A stretch of 64,000 nucleotides of DNA from Penicillium oxalicum (lineage: Eukaryota; Ascomycota; Eurotiomycetes; Eurotiales; Aspergillaceae). The position numbers and the translations under genes are program-made. Location of the stretch: positions 2,790,001 to 2,854,000 of the forward strand of contig NC_064650.1 of assembly GCF_001723175.1 (NCBI RefSeq), read 5' to 3'. The notes beneath the pieces are model-generated. The model did no database searches. It was given only the letters and a program-made list of their open reading frames with translations, and was not told where the DNA came from. Shown piece after piece: positions 11,725 to 23,823 of the stretch; the first letter of the stretch is position 1, and each line of letters begins with the position of its first letter.

Positions 11725-13115
11725 TCTTGTCATGGAAGCAGGAGATTTCTCACTCAGAATCTTGAGTCCCCTTGTCTGACTATCCAGACTCTTCACCAGA
11801 GAATGTCTCTGATGAATGGCCGACTGTCGAAGAGGAATCTCCTCGTCTGGGCACCAATCCGGTGTCGCCTTTCTCCCCTGGCGATAACAACGTTCTTTAC
11901 GAGGGATGGATCAACAGCCACGGGCTGGTCGACCGGCATCGCCCGATCTTTTGCTTCCGAGGAGATAGTGGTTCTTGAGCCCGATTGTGAGCAGGACGCC
12001 AGGAGGGAAGAGCCGGAGCTTTTCGGCTGCCCATCATCGATTGTTTTCCAGGATACCCTTCTTTGGTTTTATCATGTTTTGTATGCGTAGCGTCAAGTAT
12101 ATATTATGATACAGATCTATCTTGCTCGCCAAGAGTGGATTTTCATCCCTGGTCTTGTCTACCCAATAGCCTTTTACATGTCGCAACCATTTAATCCTGA
12201 TGGCTAGTGCAGAAGACGCTCCTGGCCCTTTGCCTCTCCTTCCATCCTGCTAGGCATGGTTCTCGATCAATCTAGTAGATCTGAGGATATTTCACATCCA
12301 AAACAGGACCAAATCTCGCTCTTTTTACATCGAAAACAAAAGTTGTAGATAATGACTGTACCAGGACATGCCTTTTGTTCTCTCCTTTCTTCCATGAATT
12401 AGCCATGCCCAGTGGAAGCAACTGACCATGAAGATTTAAACAGTCTAGACACGCTGGTTCGAGCAACCATTTGAGATTCAGCCTCCTGGAACCTCTGGCA
12501 AGAAATATCTACATAAGGAAGCCCGTTCGTCCCGCCCAGCCCGTGAATTGTAGGTATTTGAAATATTTACTACAGCGCCTGAACTTATTTCATCCATTAG
12601 GGCTTGAAATTGCGAACACCTCTACATCGACGAGTCATAAGGGTGCCGGCAAAGCACTTCAATTGAATTGAAAGGGAGTGTCTTCATCCGATTGCACCCT
12701 GTCGTAACCGGAAGCTCAAAGTATGTGTGTGTGTGTGTGAGAGAGAGAGCCCGAGCATCCGACAGCTCTTCATTTCATACTCCTAAACGGCCCGGCGATT
12801 GCTCAATGACACACCAGTCCCAGCAGGACGGGAGACCAGACACACTACATCCCCGTGACCCTCGATCGGTCCAGTGCAGCCCACATGAACCGACGAGAAT
12901 GAAAAATCAAAAGAAAACGGAACCATGCGTCTCGCTTATGCAGGCAAGGAATTCCGCCGGTGACACGAGGATTTGCCGAACCGAGGTTTAGCACACAGCA
13001 GACAACATTAAGGAAAGAGAGAGTAGGACTGCCCCCCAAAAAAGGAAAGGAATTTTTCTCCAAGACTAAAACGGATATTGTAGAACAAGGTTGGAATGAA
13101 GCAGGCACCGGGTAT
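11725..13115. other. Intergenic region between convergent pex20 and sfh1
   Basis: Holds the 3' ends of both genes. A frame at 11772-11978 may be an alternative last exon of pex20. Apart from a GT/GA microsatellite I see no other gene or RNA. Confidence 0.45.
12724..12749. repeat. GT/GA dinucleotide microsatellite
   Basis: A run of GT units passes directly into GA units; non-coding, probably near the end of the convergent transcripts. Confidence 0.85.
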
Positions 13116-15084
13116 CTAGGTAAAACGACCGACGGGAATATCGTGGCGATGAAGGTCCCTTGACCATTCGGGCGTGGTCTTGTCCCGTTCGTAAAGGAAA
13201 CCGCAGTTGTGGCAGAGAGTCTGTAAGAAATAGAAAGAAATTGTAAGTCAGAGTGGCATAAAAAGAGTGGTGAGCGACGAGCATTGCCACTATCGTCTAG
13301 AGTGAATTGACTTACACGAGGCCCATCGGGTCCATCTCGGACAGCCCATACGGCGGTCCCCCAGACCATACAGTTGCTGCATCGCCAGCTTTGTCGCTCC
13401 CTGGGAAAAGAAAAAGCAAACGTTAGCAAAGTGTCTCCTTTCCCCCCTCTCATTTTACCTCATCAACCACATACCAATCTGTCAGAGTACCACCTCCACC
13501 TCCATAACCCGCACCGGATCCCGTCTCCGGGGTACCGCGGCCACCAGGCGTGCCTCTGCCCGCTGGACTGAGACTGCGGAAGCGACGCTTGCGCTTGTTG
13601 CGTTCGCCACGACCCAAGGGCGTTTCACTATCAATATCGAAATAGCCACCACTATTCTGCCGTGAAACCTCGGGGGTGATACCCGTAGTCGAGGAGAATC
13701 GGGCGGTTTCTCGTCGCACACGACGAATCTCGCGCTCACGGTCACCTTCACGTCGCTCGATCTCCTCTTTGGACAAGGCCTCCACTTGAGGCTCCCACTT
13801 GTCTCCCAGCGTTTCTGGATCATATCGCCAACCAGCCTCCACTCCGTTGGCAGCTTGATTGTCGATCTCGTTTCCGTATCCATTGACAAGACCACCGCTT
13901 TCGCACACCTCTTTCTTCAACTTCAATACCGCCTCGTAGATGCCGTGCGCAATAGCGCTCACCCACTCGCCACCAAGGTGTAAATCGGCGCACGTCACTT
14001 GAGCGAATTCTTCCGCCATCCCGGGCGGGTGGAGCAGGGACCACTCAAATTTGTCCGTGTAGAGCTTGTTTTGCAGATTGATATTCAGACTGATCAAGCA
14101 TCGATAGGCATCGTCCGGATTGAGGAGACTGTCATTGACCAAGGCCTCCTTGGTCGCCGTTACTGTAGCTCCATCACCGCGGGTCGCGTTTGTATCCACG
14201 GCGCTGGCAGCGGGGGTCATTGGTGTACCTCCCCGAGATCCCTCCCGTCTGGGTGGCACGCTGGGCGCGGGAATCGAGTGACTGCTCTGGAACAGAGGGT
14301 GCAGTGCGACACCAGCGTATTCTTCTAATTGTTGACGAATCTGGTTACTGATAGTCATTGTGGTCGCTTGGGGATTGGGCAGGTCGAGATCGCGCACGAA
14401 GCCAATTGCAAACTCTTCCGGCGTGGCTAGAGCCTCGTGGAGATTCCACAAGAAGGTGTCCTTGATTCGGAATGGTGGCATTGGGTCCGGCCGCCGGTAT
14501 GCAGGAAGAGCAGGGTTGATGACCTGCTCATTGACGCCGCGAGGGAAAGGGAATGGCTCAAGAGGTTGGTGTGCAGCGACTTCAACGTCAATTCGAATGG
14601 GCACCAGGGTCAAGGGAAGCTGCGCTTGGATTTGTAATTGCTCGGCGCACCTATAACAAATCGTACTCCAACGTTAGCATTCGTGATTCAGGGTAATGAC
14701 TCTGCTCCAGGTCATTGAAAAGTTCGCAAGAAGGGATCCATACGCAGGTCGTAACATCCGCTTGATCATCCATTCACGAAAAACGCCTTGAACCTCCACC
14801 GGCGCATGTGCTTCCTTGCCCAGCTTTTCCGATGCCGACAACGTGCCGCCCGCGGATTCTTCGCGTCTGAGACTTCTGAGCCCCGTCGGCCGACGGGGAT
14901 TGTCACTGTCGTCAAAGTCATCATCGTCGTAACCGTCCTCCGCATAGTTGATCGCCGTGGTACCGCGTTTTGTCGTCCTCGGCGTTGGACCCGTCTGTAC
15001 AGGGTAGACAGGCGTCAACAACGCGTTCGCATATTGGCGCACGCGTGGCGGATATGATGTGATGTAGCCTCTGAGGTGGGACAT
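13116..15084 (-). CDS. sfh1: Snf5/Sfh1 chromatin-remodelling subunit with GATA-like finger
   Basis: Core subunit of SWI/SNF-class remodelers (Sfh1 of RSC, or Snf5), 572 residues, nuclear. Exons from right to left: 14744-15084, 13459-14650, 13316-13396 and 13116-13220. The N-terminus MSHLRGYITSYPPR and an acidic run DDDDFDDSD come first. The two SNF5 repeats follow: LVPIRIDVEV...FLWNLHEALATPEEFA and DAYRCLISLNINLQNKLYTDKFEW...LHLGGEWVSAIAH. The last two exons make a GATA-like zinc finger, CSNC-x20-CHNC, with RDGPDGPRTL between the pairs. The finger exists only after splicing, with an acceptor at GGGAG just before 13396. Upstream in-frame codons to 15108 lack a better ATG. Whether it belongs to RSC or SWI/SNF cannot be told here. 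Confidence 0.9.
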
Positions 15085-15974
15085 GTTGTGATGGTTGTTG
15101 ACTAGCACATGCCCCTTCGCGGGCGATTAAAGGTGCAGGTTTCTGCTGTTCTCAAAGCCGATCAAAGGGCCAATTGAACACTCGAAGGGAATTGGACCAG
15201 ATTCAGGACTTTCAAGGAGATTTCTTGAGGGGCAAGGGGCAAACGAAGAGTGGAATGAAATTGAATTTTTTTTTTCACTCGGGAGATTGCGATAAGGTGT
15301 CAGTCAAAGTGAGCTTGCTTGCGAAAGTAGTCCACGTCGATTGCTTTCACCACATTTGCGATTCTTTTGCGCCTGTCGCGTTTGCCCCGATTGAGCCACT
15401 CCGGCGGGTCCATTCCTATATCACGTGATGTAGCTGTGTGTGGCCTCAGGCGGAAAATTGAGTCCAGATCGACGCGGATGCACGTGTGGAGGCCTCAAAG
15501 TGACATTGCAGTACTCGTTGCCAGTTATCCGAGATGTGGCTTTGAAATGCACATGATTTAAAACAATTGTGGAGGTGGTTGAATTTCCATGCGTGCACAG
15601 CCCACGCTTGAAACCCCATGGTCCAAGTATCTACGTCCAACACGTATCCCAGCACCAGATTTCAATAGCCAGTTGTCCAACCTTGTGTGTAAGGGCAAAG
15701 TAAAGCTACGAGAGCGTTACCGTTTGATACGCTAAGACAGCTACCAAGCCAGTGAGAAATCCAAGAGAATCGATGGCAACCATTAAAATCCCGGCAAGAC
15801 TCGCAATGATAGGCCAAGGTTCATGGAAGGGAGATCAAGGGGGTGACTAAGTATGTGGGCGACAAGACAGTGGATCTGGGTATAGGTACAGATGCAGTAA
15901 GGCGAAAGAAACAGAGGGCAAGAAAAGATCAAACTAAGATGATAAGAGGCAGATAAACTGCTATTACTGAGAAA
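15085..15974. other. Intergenic region, sfh1 promoter and Whi2-like 3' end
   Basis: Contains the sfh1 upstream region and the 3' flank of the Whi2-like gene. A poly-T run lies near 15267. No gene that I can support. Confidence 0.45.
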
Positions 15975-17587
15975 TCATCGCAGACCGATAACACTCTGGA
16001 ATCATCGAATTAGCATCTTCGAGGTTCAGTGTGCAGAAGAGAAGTAGAAGACTCACCATTTCCAAAGTCCACACCCTACGGATCCAGACCTTGACCTGCC
16101 CATCCACCCCCTCAACATCGTCCAGGTCCACACCTTCCCACCAGCAGCGGCGAGCGGGCTTGCGCCAGAACAGCAGAAGCTTCTGGGCCATGCCAACGGC
16201 ATTGCTGCCGGCAATGTCACCACGAATATCGGTGCGAAGTTTGGCCAACGCCAGGCTGCAGATGACTGCCTTGTTGGGTTCCGGGGCACGATGGCCCCAA
16301 GTGTCGTCTCGATCGAAGCCACTGCTCGCGCGGTCAGCTTTGTTTCTTCGGTTGGACTCTGCCCAGATTCTACTCACCCAGCTGTAAGCATCTCAATTAG
16401 ATGCTGCTCAGTCGAGCCTACCTCCTCACTCTTTCGCAGACCGGAGAAAATACCATTCTGCTTCAGCAAGGAGCGACCGGCTGCGCGCTTGACCTCCAGC
16501 ATTTCTTCATGGCCAATGTCTGCGCGTGGAGGGATCACGTAGAAGTCCAGGTCCTCCCGCAGGACAATGATCCCAGCACGGTCTTGGAGCATCTCTCGAG
16601 CTGGGTTGTGCACAGCCTCGGCGGTGTCGAGGTCGGGGGAAGTCGACCCAGAGGGCAAGGACGACGGGATCGAATGCGCAACCCCCCGGAAGAAATCCAG
16701 CATGAATTGAAGGGAGGTAGGATCATACTGCCGGAAATTAGAGAAATCATCATGGGAAAAGAGAATTTACTTTCCACTCACGTCAACAGGGTAAATGTCG
16801 CCTTCATGGAACCCACCCATATGCCCGTCCGGAAGAAGGCCATTTGGGAACAAAGAGAGCAAGACAAACTCCGGTAGGGTCAGCAGCTCATCCCGGGACA
16901 GTGTAAATCGAGTGCCACTGGTCAAGTGAAAGCGTCAGCATCGTTTCGGTAGCTATTCATTAGCAAAAGTACCGGGAATGTCAGGAGAACTCACCGGAGG
17001 TCCAAAGTGATGTGCTCATCACCGCCGATGTCTGTCTCACCGAGGCCTGTTAGATCTCACACGCCCCCGTCGCATGGGGCAGCTTGGGCAGCTGGCACAT
17101 ACCTCCTAGTGTGTTCACTGGTGGTCCCCCAGTCTGCTGGACCTGGGTGATGATGCTTGATGCGCCTCCGGCAGCAGCCATCACGTATGTAAATGATTGA
17201 AGTGGACTGTAACCCTCTGTGTATGGCGGCGGCGGTTCCCCGTCGTCGGTATTCTTGCCAAGCCCGTCCTTCTTTGGTTCGGAGAAGGATGCTTTGGTGT
17301 CTGCGACGACGGCCGACGATGGGACCGACGAGATTGAGTCCTCTACGAGTGATGTCTGCGCAAGGGCTAGAGCTTGAGCGGAAGCAGAAGACTCGGTGAA
17401 TTCAGGATGGGTTGAATCGGTCGCGGCAAAGAGTGAGGAGAACGGTGGAGGGCTGATGCAGGCGGAGCTAGAGGCAGAGGCTTGAGACAGCGGGTGCGGC
17501 GGCGGAGTAAAGTAGCTTTCTTCCTCCACGAGGGAGTCCGTTGGGGAGGGCGGGCACGCCGTGATTGAAGATTGCCTGGGTTGTGGA
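15975..17587 (-). CDS. whi2: Whi2-like BTB growth-regulation protein, first exon not found
   Basis: Whi2-type proteins bind plasma-membrane phosphatases (Psr1 in yeast) and couple stress and amino-acid status to growth and autophagy. Exons from right to left: 17103-17587, 16995-17046, 16782-16917, 16378-16727, 16057-16321 and 15975-15995, giving about 436 residues. The N-terminal third is low-complexity Ser/Pro with a PPPPYTEGYSP motif. A BTB/T1-like fold follows: ITLDLRGTRFTLSRDELLTLPEF, then FHEGDIYPVDYDPTSLQFMLDFF and VLREDLDFYVIPP. The last exon codes only SVIGLR. The first exon listed has no ATG before its domain and begins in mid-codon after a good acceptor (CACAG, 17588), so a short upstream coding exon must exist. 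The BTB assignment is good; the Whi2 name is a family guess. Confidence 0.75.
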
Positions 17588-18592
17588 CTGTGCAACAAGT
17601 TATGATCTTGAGATCAGGCTCAAACCCGACGGGGCGGCTGATCTAGAGGGTTCCGGACTTGCGTCGTTTGGGGGGGGAGGGGGGTCCGCTTTAATGTCGA
17701 TCAGGAGAAGTCACAGTGGCCGGGAGAGGATGCCCGTGCACATGTGCTGGTACACTTATATACTGAGAAAATACTCGGTGGACACAACTCGTGCATACAG
17801 TATATTCAGCAGTAATATCACATATAGTGATGGGTGAATTGTGGTATAGAGAGCTGGCGAAGCGGAGAGTTGATGATCCAAAAGAGGAGGTGATGATGGC
17901 TCGGCGCTAATTGCAGGAGTCCACTCCGTCGCTGTGGCGGTAAGTCCATTCGCTCCGGTGCTTCGACCGCCTTGAGCTTGGGGTACTAGCAGAGGTGAAG
18001 TGGAAATAACAATGTCCTGGGTACAGAGAAGAACCGCAATCGGAATGGTCAGCGTCGTCTCGATCACAATGAACTCATTCTTATATATAGCAGTGAAGGA
18101 TTGGCTGGGACACCCGAGGTCTAGTGTACCTTGCTCCTATTGCTTCTGGTAGGGAAGACGGCAAGACGGATGTATGTACTACGACGGCAACGGCCATCGC
18201 GGAAGTGTACATCTTTGATGTTTAATGTTGGTTCACTTTCGCCCATTCAAAACAGTGTAGGTTGTTCCTGATGCAGCATGGTTCAAACAATCTCTGGCCA
18301 GGAATGATTATGCCATTCTCATTCACAAGAGAACAGGTATCATGTAGGACAAGCTATCAAAATTGCACAATATCGTTCTTGACCCAGAGACGGCAGAGGT
18401 GATCAAGAGGTTGTCTCGCTTGGCCCTTCCCGTCGCCCTTCCATTTCTATACCATGGAGTTCATCAGCATGAGTCAGATGGGCAGTATCTTGTGTGGTTC
18501 CTCTCTTATTCACATGTAATGGGATATCATACAATTCACAGCCCTCTGAAAATGCACTATGTAGGACGCTCCTCGCTATTGATGCTCACCAT
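17588..18592. other. Intergenic region upstream of the Whi2-like gene
   Basis: Must contain the missing first coding exon of the Whi2-like gene, but none of the ATGs I tried on the minus strand joins in frame with a clear donor. A G-rich run lies at about 17670-17690. The left-facing end of dipeptidyl peptidase III follows. Confidence 0.4.
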
Positions 18593-21042
18593 TTAAACAT
18601 TCCGATCCACAAAAGACTGAATCATACCCTCCAAGCTCGGCTCATACTCTTTCAGGGTCACCTTGTCTCCCTCCAAAATAGTGTTGGCCTGCACAAAGAC
18701 CTTACGGGGAACTTTGTTCTTCAGAACAACCTCCCTCACCTGCGAGCCCCACCAGCTATCCACAGAAGTGATCTCATCATACATGCCCTTGCCAGCCTCA
18801 ATATCTGCAGTGCTCTTGTAGACATGCAGCTTCTGCAGGTATTGGGCAACAGCAGGCCGGCCGTGGCTCAAGATCTTGGAGCGATCGAGATGAATCTCCA
18901 GGTCGGAGAGATCCTCCTTGGTGTAGGACAACTTCACAAAGTCATCTCCAGCACCGAGGAATGTCCGCAAAATGCTGTACCGGGCCTGCATGTGAGCCTG
19001 GCCCCACTTCTGAGTCTTTGGGTCCCAGAACTCCAGAGCAACCAGACCAGCGCGAGCCATTTGGAGATAAGCAGCGTAGAGGACATCCCCGGCCTCGCCA
19101 GCCATATCCTCTGTGCCGTTGCCAAAGCCAAAGATCTTGAGAATCTCAAAGTCACAGCCCAAAACCATGGCAACACACTCGGCGCGGCACTCCTCATAGG
19201 AAGAGGCGATGGCGCCAAAAACCGAGCTCCATGTCTGGCCGGGCTTGTACCAGGTCGACACAGGCTTACCGGTAACGGGGCTGATGGGTGGGTTCGCAAT
19301 GTCAAAGTTATACTCACCAGGTGCAGTCTCCTGAAGAAGCTTGCCGGTCCCATGGCCGAGAAGCTCATGGATGCCGACTTGAACCTCGAAGGCCGGATCA
19401 CGACACCGGCGGAAGACTTCCTGGTCCTTCTCGGCAATGAAAGGAATGGGCTCATTGGGAGCCTTTGCACTCAGCACGTTGCCGAGAGAGACGTTCTTGA
19501 AGCCCAGGTTCTGACGGATATCGTCGTAGTTGGGAAGATTGATACCGGCAGGCAGGCCTGAGCATGCGAAGCTCAAAACCTCCAGAGAGGTGAAGTCAGG
19601 GCTGAGGAACTTGTCCTTCTCGAAGTCCTTACCCCAAGGCAGCTTGGGGATCATGCTCTCCGCACTGTCAACTAGAGCGCCAAAAGCACGAGTGCGCTCG
19701 AGGTTTACCTGCGCAAGCGAAGAGATTAGGGGGGGGTGTACAAAAACGTCAAGAAGGTAGCGGTCTTACCAGAGCCACAAATCCTTCCCATTCTCCGCGA
19801 ACACCGTGGGGATCACGATAAGTCTCGACGAATCCAAGATTCGTCTCTAAGGCAGGCTTCTGGTCCTTCACCCAGATACGTTGGCTCTCCTTGAACGCCT
19901 CGATCGAGCCAGCGCCGAATGAGAGAGCATACGCATCAAGCATCTTCTTCTGGTTGTCGTTTGCAGCATTCTTCTCGGCCAGCTTGATGTTGTGTGCGAT
20001 CTTGGCCATTTCCTCCTTGTAGTCTCCAAAGAGCAGGCGCAGTGTCTTGCCCTTGAGGGCGCCATCCAGCTCAAAAGTGTCCGTCTCGCCAAGGTCGCGG
20101 TCTTTCACCGGAGGATTGGCAACGCCCGAGGCGATCAGGAGCTCAAAGTCACCGGAGGGGGTCTTTCGAATCCTCGTATTTTCCAAGGCCAGCCCCTTCT
20201 TTTCCATCAAGTCTCCGATGGCCGTGATCTCGTCCTTGGTGATCGTGGGCGAGTCTGGGTAGTAAGTGGTCATGTGCCCATCAGTAGGGTAGCCCAGGTG
20301 CATCAAGGACTGTTCATTAGTCTCGTAGATACCACCACCAGTGCTGTTGGCCTTTTGGAAAGCCTCCTTGGTTTCTGAGGTGCTTGACGACAAAGCTTCA
20401 AGGGCAGATGCGGGGATGCGGGGGATGAACTTGGAGTCGCCAAAGCCCTTGTAGTTACCGCAGTTACCCAGAAACTGCGCAGCGTATTCGAGGAAATACC
20501 GAAGATCCTCATCGCTGACCTGAGTCTTTTGTGCCAGGCTCTTCCAGTCTCCATTGCAAGCTCGGTGGAGAGCAAGAATCAGATCATAGATCGGCTCTGA
20601 CTCGGGAGAGACTTGGCGCAAGGTAACACGAGTGCCCTCGAACGCGGCTCTGCCAATATCAGACATCCCAGTTAGCTCCCCTCAAGCATTGTAGAATGAG
20701 AAAGACCCCATCGAGTAGCCCACAGCACCGTTTGCATCGATTCAGGGAAACCACTGACCTGCTCATGTAATGGGCATAGCGACGAAGACTTTCATCTTTC
20801 AAAGTGTCAAAATGCGACTTGATCTCCAAACGAACCACGCTGGGTGGAGAATCGGCCAAATAATGCTGTTTCACGCTGGCATCCATCATAGCTGTTTGTT
20901 GCAGTTGGCGGGCAAGAGAAAAGGAAGAAGAAAGTGTGGGCAGTCGGTGTGTCGCTGCTGTCACGCGATAACTGAGGGGTAGCGGAGGAAGGACGGAGTT
21001 CCGGGGAAGCAAACGCGGCGCAATGCCACGCAACCACTGCAT
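18593..21042 (-). CDS. dpp3: Dipeptidyl peptidase III (M49 zinc peptidase)
   Basis: Removes dipeptides from the N-termini of short peptides, mainly in the cytosol. Exons from right to left: 20759-21042, 19770-20649 and 18593-19708. The M49 zinc motif HELLGH is at 19352-19369 and the second ligand motif EECRAE at about 19178-19195. Other marks are GYPTDGHMTTYYPDS, NLGFVETYRDPHG and RGEWEGFVALV. Two starts are possible. From the ATG at 20889 (MMDASVKQHYLADSPP) the protein has 708 residues, the family's normal length. From 21042 (MQWLRGIAPRLLPRNS) it gains 51 residues rich in Arg, Leu and Ser with no acid, which looks like a mitochondrial presequence. I give the longer form as the outer limit. 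Assignment to M49 is firm. Confidence 0.92.
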
Positions 21043-21921
21043 AGAGACCGAGGGGAGAGGAGGGTCTCTCCTGGAAGCTATCTCGATGGAGTATGGACTA
21101 CGACATTGAGTGGAACAGGCTGGAGCATTGCCAATCAACCAAGCAACAAAAGGCTCCGCCCTTTAGCCGACGCTACGCGCTAAGTAAACCCTTGCTCCAC
21201 AAGGTCCAGGTATGGTGACGGATCACGAACATTCTGTGCGCTCATAAGCTCAGGTTCGATAGTAATGGCTTAGTTGGCAACATAATTAGGTTATCGGAAA
21301 TGTGCTAACTTTAACGGATATCATGCAACTATGGGTACCAATGGTGAGCCAGAGAGTTGTCGAGCCCGAAGGATGGACTCCATTCACGCCTCTCCGCCTG
21401 AGTAAAAAAAAGACAGAAAAAAGACAGAAAAAAAAAACCTACACAGCCCTCTTTTCTCTAATTTTGAAGATTGATGGATCCTTTAGAGGCCATCCACATA
21501 GGGTGCCATGACTGTCAACAGTCTCAAAGAGTGTACGAAGAAGCTGGTTCATTTGGAGCTGGGTGTCACTGATAGTTTGATACCATTGCCCGAATAAACA
21601 AGCTGAAAGTACACCAGGTCTAGAATTCAATTGCTTGAAAATCACTGGGCAGTCGATCAAAAACAGATGAACGTGTTGTGTACCCCAAAATAAGTAACCA
21701 TTGCAATTGACGGCCATTCTAATCCCATGGCATGCAGAGAGGCATGAGCGACGCCCTCTAAGATATGGCGGGGAAAGGGATCGCTGCGATTAAAGACCTC
21801 GATACTATGCAGCGATGATGTGGGAGTCCAAACTCGAAGCCATCAATCGATTGATCATCCTCACCAATCGCGCATGATCATCTTCTATGTATAGTTATAG
21901 GACAGTGGAAATCTTCCACGA
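21043..21921. other. Intergenic region between dpp3 and the aminotransferase
   Basis: Upstream region of dpp3 and 3' flank of the aminotransferase gene. A-rich runs lie near 21408-21436. I see no gene. Confidence 0.45.
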
Positions 21922-23351
21922 TTAGATTTTGATGCTGATTGAATAGTCAGTCGCAAGTTCATGTCTGATCATGCCCGCCTCCTAGTGTAGACTTACCTCC
22001 ACGCGTGTGGCTCATCACCATACTGGATCGCCTCGATCCAGTTCTTCATCTGGAGGGCAATCTCACCCGCCTCCTCATCCTCCTTCAAACCACAATCGAC
22101 AAGCTTACCGCGATAGCTGATGTTGCGCACCGGGCTGACAATGGCGGCGGTACCTGCACCGAAGACCTCAATCAGACGGCCCTCCTCAGAGGCCTGCGCA
22201 ACATCGGCCATGCGGATCTTGCGCTCAGAGATCTCCCAGCCCTGGGGGGCGAGACGTTCACGGGCGAGAGCAAGGACGGAGTCACGAGTGACACCCTCGA
22301 GGATGGTGCCATCCAAAGGCGCGGTGACCAGCTCCTTCTTGCCAGTCTCCTTGTTCTTAATGGCAAGGAACAGGTTCATGGTGCCCACTTCGGTGACGTA
22401 CTCCTCTTCGCCGAAGAGCCACAAATTCTGCTGGAAGCCACGGGAGGCAGCCTGCAGCTGAGGCAGAATGCATGGAGCGTAGTTGGCACCGAGTTTCTTG
22501 TCACCGACACCACCGGGCCAGGCACGGACGGCGTAGTCGGTGGCTTCGAGCGAGACTGCCTTGAAGCCGGTGGGATAGTAGGGACCCACGGGACTGGCGA
22601 TCACAAACAGCATGGCAGATCCGGGAGGACCAACACCCAAGGTCTTCTGAGTACCAATCATGGTGGGTCGGAGATAGAGCGAGTAGCCACGGGCACTGTT
22701 GCAATATGATTAGCCTCCAGGAGTGTACGACCCGATTTCGAATGCTCACTCTGGGATGAAGCGTTCATCCAGCTTGACAAACTCGCCAATGAGCCGTGTC
22801 AAAGCATCTCCGTCAAAAGTGGGCAGAGCAATGCGTGCGGACGACTTGTTCAGGCGCTGCATATTCTTATCCGGGCGGAACAGTCGGATCCCGCCATTCT
22901 TATCTTTGTATGCCTTCATTCCCTCGAAACATTCGAACGCATAGTGGAAGACGCAGGTGGAAGGATCGAGACTGAGGTTCTGGTAGGGGATAATCTGAGG
23001 CGAGTGCCAGCCATCAGTAGCCGTCCATTCGACGGTAAGCATATGATCTACAGCACGCCCACATTAGTGCTCATAAGTCTTTGGAACCGATGACCCGGAG
23101 AGCAACCAGTGCGTACCGGTGAAAGTCTTTCCGAAAACCAGATCCTTGGGAGGGGTCAGTTCCTTGGGAGTCGTCGTCTTCGTCACTGATAGCTTAGAGG
23201 CATCTAGACCCGCCAGCTGTGAAGCGGCCGCGGCGGTGGCGCCAAAATTTCTTTGCCATGACCGGTGAACTGCGAAGCTCTGCGGTGCAAGACGAGGAGT
23301 GGTGAGGCTGGCAAGGGCCTTCCGGCGGGTCAATTGGTGAAACGACTTCAT
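21922..23351 (-). CDS. bat1: Mitochondrial branched-chain amino-acid aminotransferase
   Basis: PLP enzyme (fold class IV) that interconverts leucine, isoleucine and valine with their 2-keto acids, 414 residues. Exons from right to left: 23117-23351, 22750-23047, 21997-22695 and 21922-21934. The N-terminus [20 protein letters not shown] is a typical mitochondrial presequence. Family marks are [48 protein letters not shown] (PLP lysine) and EVGTMNLF, then [13 protein letters not shown]. The last exon is only 13 nt and codes the end IKI plus stop; without it the reading would stop at TAA inside the donor GTAAGT. The family usually ends in WS(I/V)KI or similar, which supports the splice. Gcn4-type sites lie upstream. 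The protein next in this pathway is coded at 41068. Confidence 0.93.
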
Positions 23352-23546
23352 AACTGCAACAAAAGCGTCAGAAAATACGAGCCCTCGATGGAACAATGAA
23401 GATGGGACGCACTCATGGGATTTAAATGCGCGATGACTACTCCGCACGGCACTTTCAGACCAACTGCGGAGGACAAGCGCAACTCCGCGGCGCGCAGTCG
23501 CAGCAACTATTTGTTTCACCGCCCGAGGGTTGCTGACCGTACAGCA

Positions 23547-23553
23547 TGACTCA
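23547..23553 (+). promoter_or_regulatory. Possible Gcn4/CpcA site upstream of aminotransferase
   Basis: Exact TGACTCA, 196 bp upstream of the ATG at 23351. Branched-chain aminotransferase genes are known targets of general amino-acid control in yeast. Binding here is inferred. Confidence 0.5.
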
Positions 23554-23816
23554 GGTGGGTCGGCACCCCGTTCAAACCAATCAGTGAGCTTCAACACCAC
23601 AGCGGAGCCGATCTCGGATCAACTGAAGGGCGCGAACCTGTTGGCCCTGCGATCTCAAAGCCGACGCAAACCGCAGGTCACGGTTGACCACAGATAAGCT
23701 CTTGGAGGGTCATCGATTGATCGATCACTCCGAAGCCCTCGGGCGCTTAGATTAGTCGTTGGTTCGGTGGTTACTTCAATCGTGCACTTGGAAGTACCTC
23801 AATGCGGGGAGTATGC

Positions 23817-23823
23817 TGAGTCA
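23817..23823 (-). promoter_or_regulatory. Second possible Gcn4/CpcA site upstream of aminotransferase
   Basis: TGAGTCA, the reverse complement of TGACTCA, 466 bp upstream of the aminotransferase ATG and 419 bp upstream of the SCY1 ATG, so it could serve either gene. Confidence 0.4.

Noticed and set aside
18494..19561. 355-codon plus-strand open frame
   Set aside because: It lies exactly opposite the conserved dpp3 exon 3 and has no domain; a shadow of codon usage.
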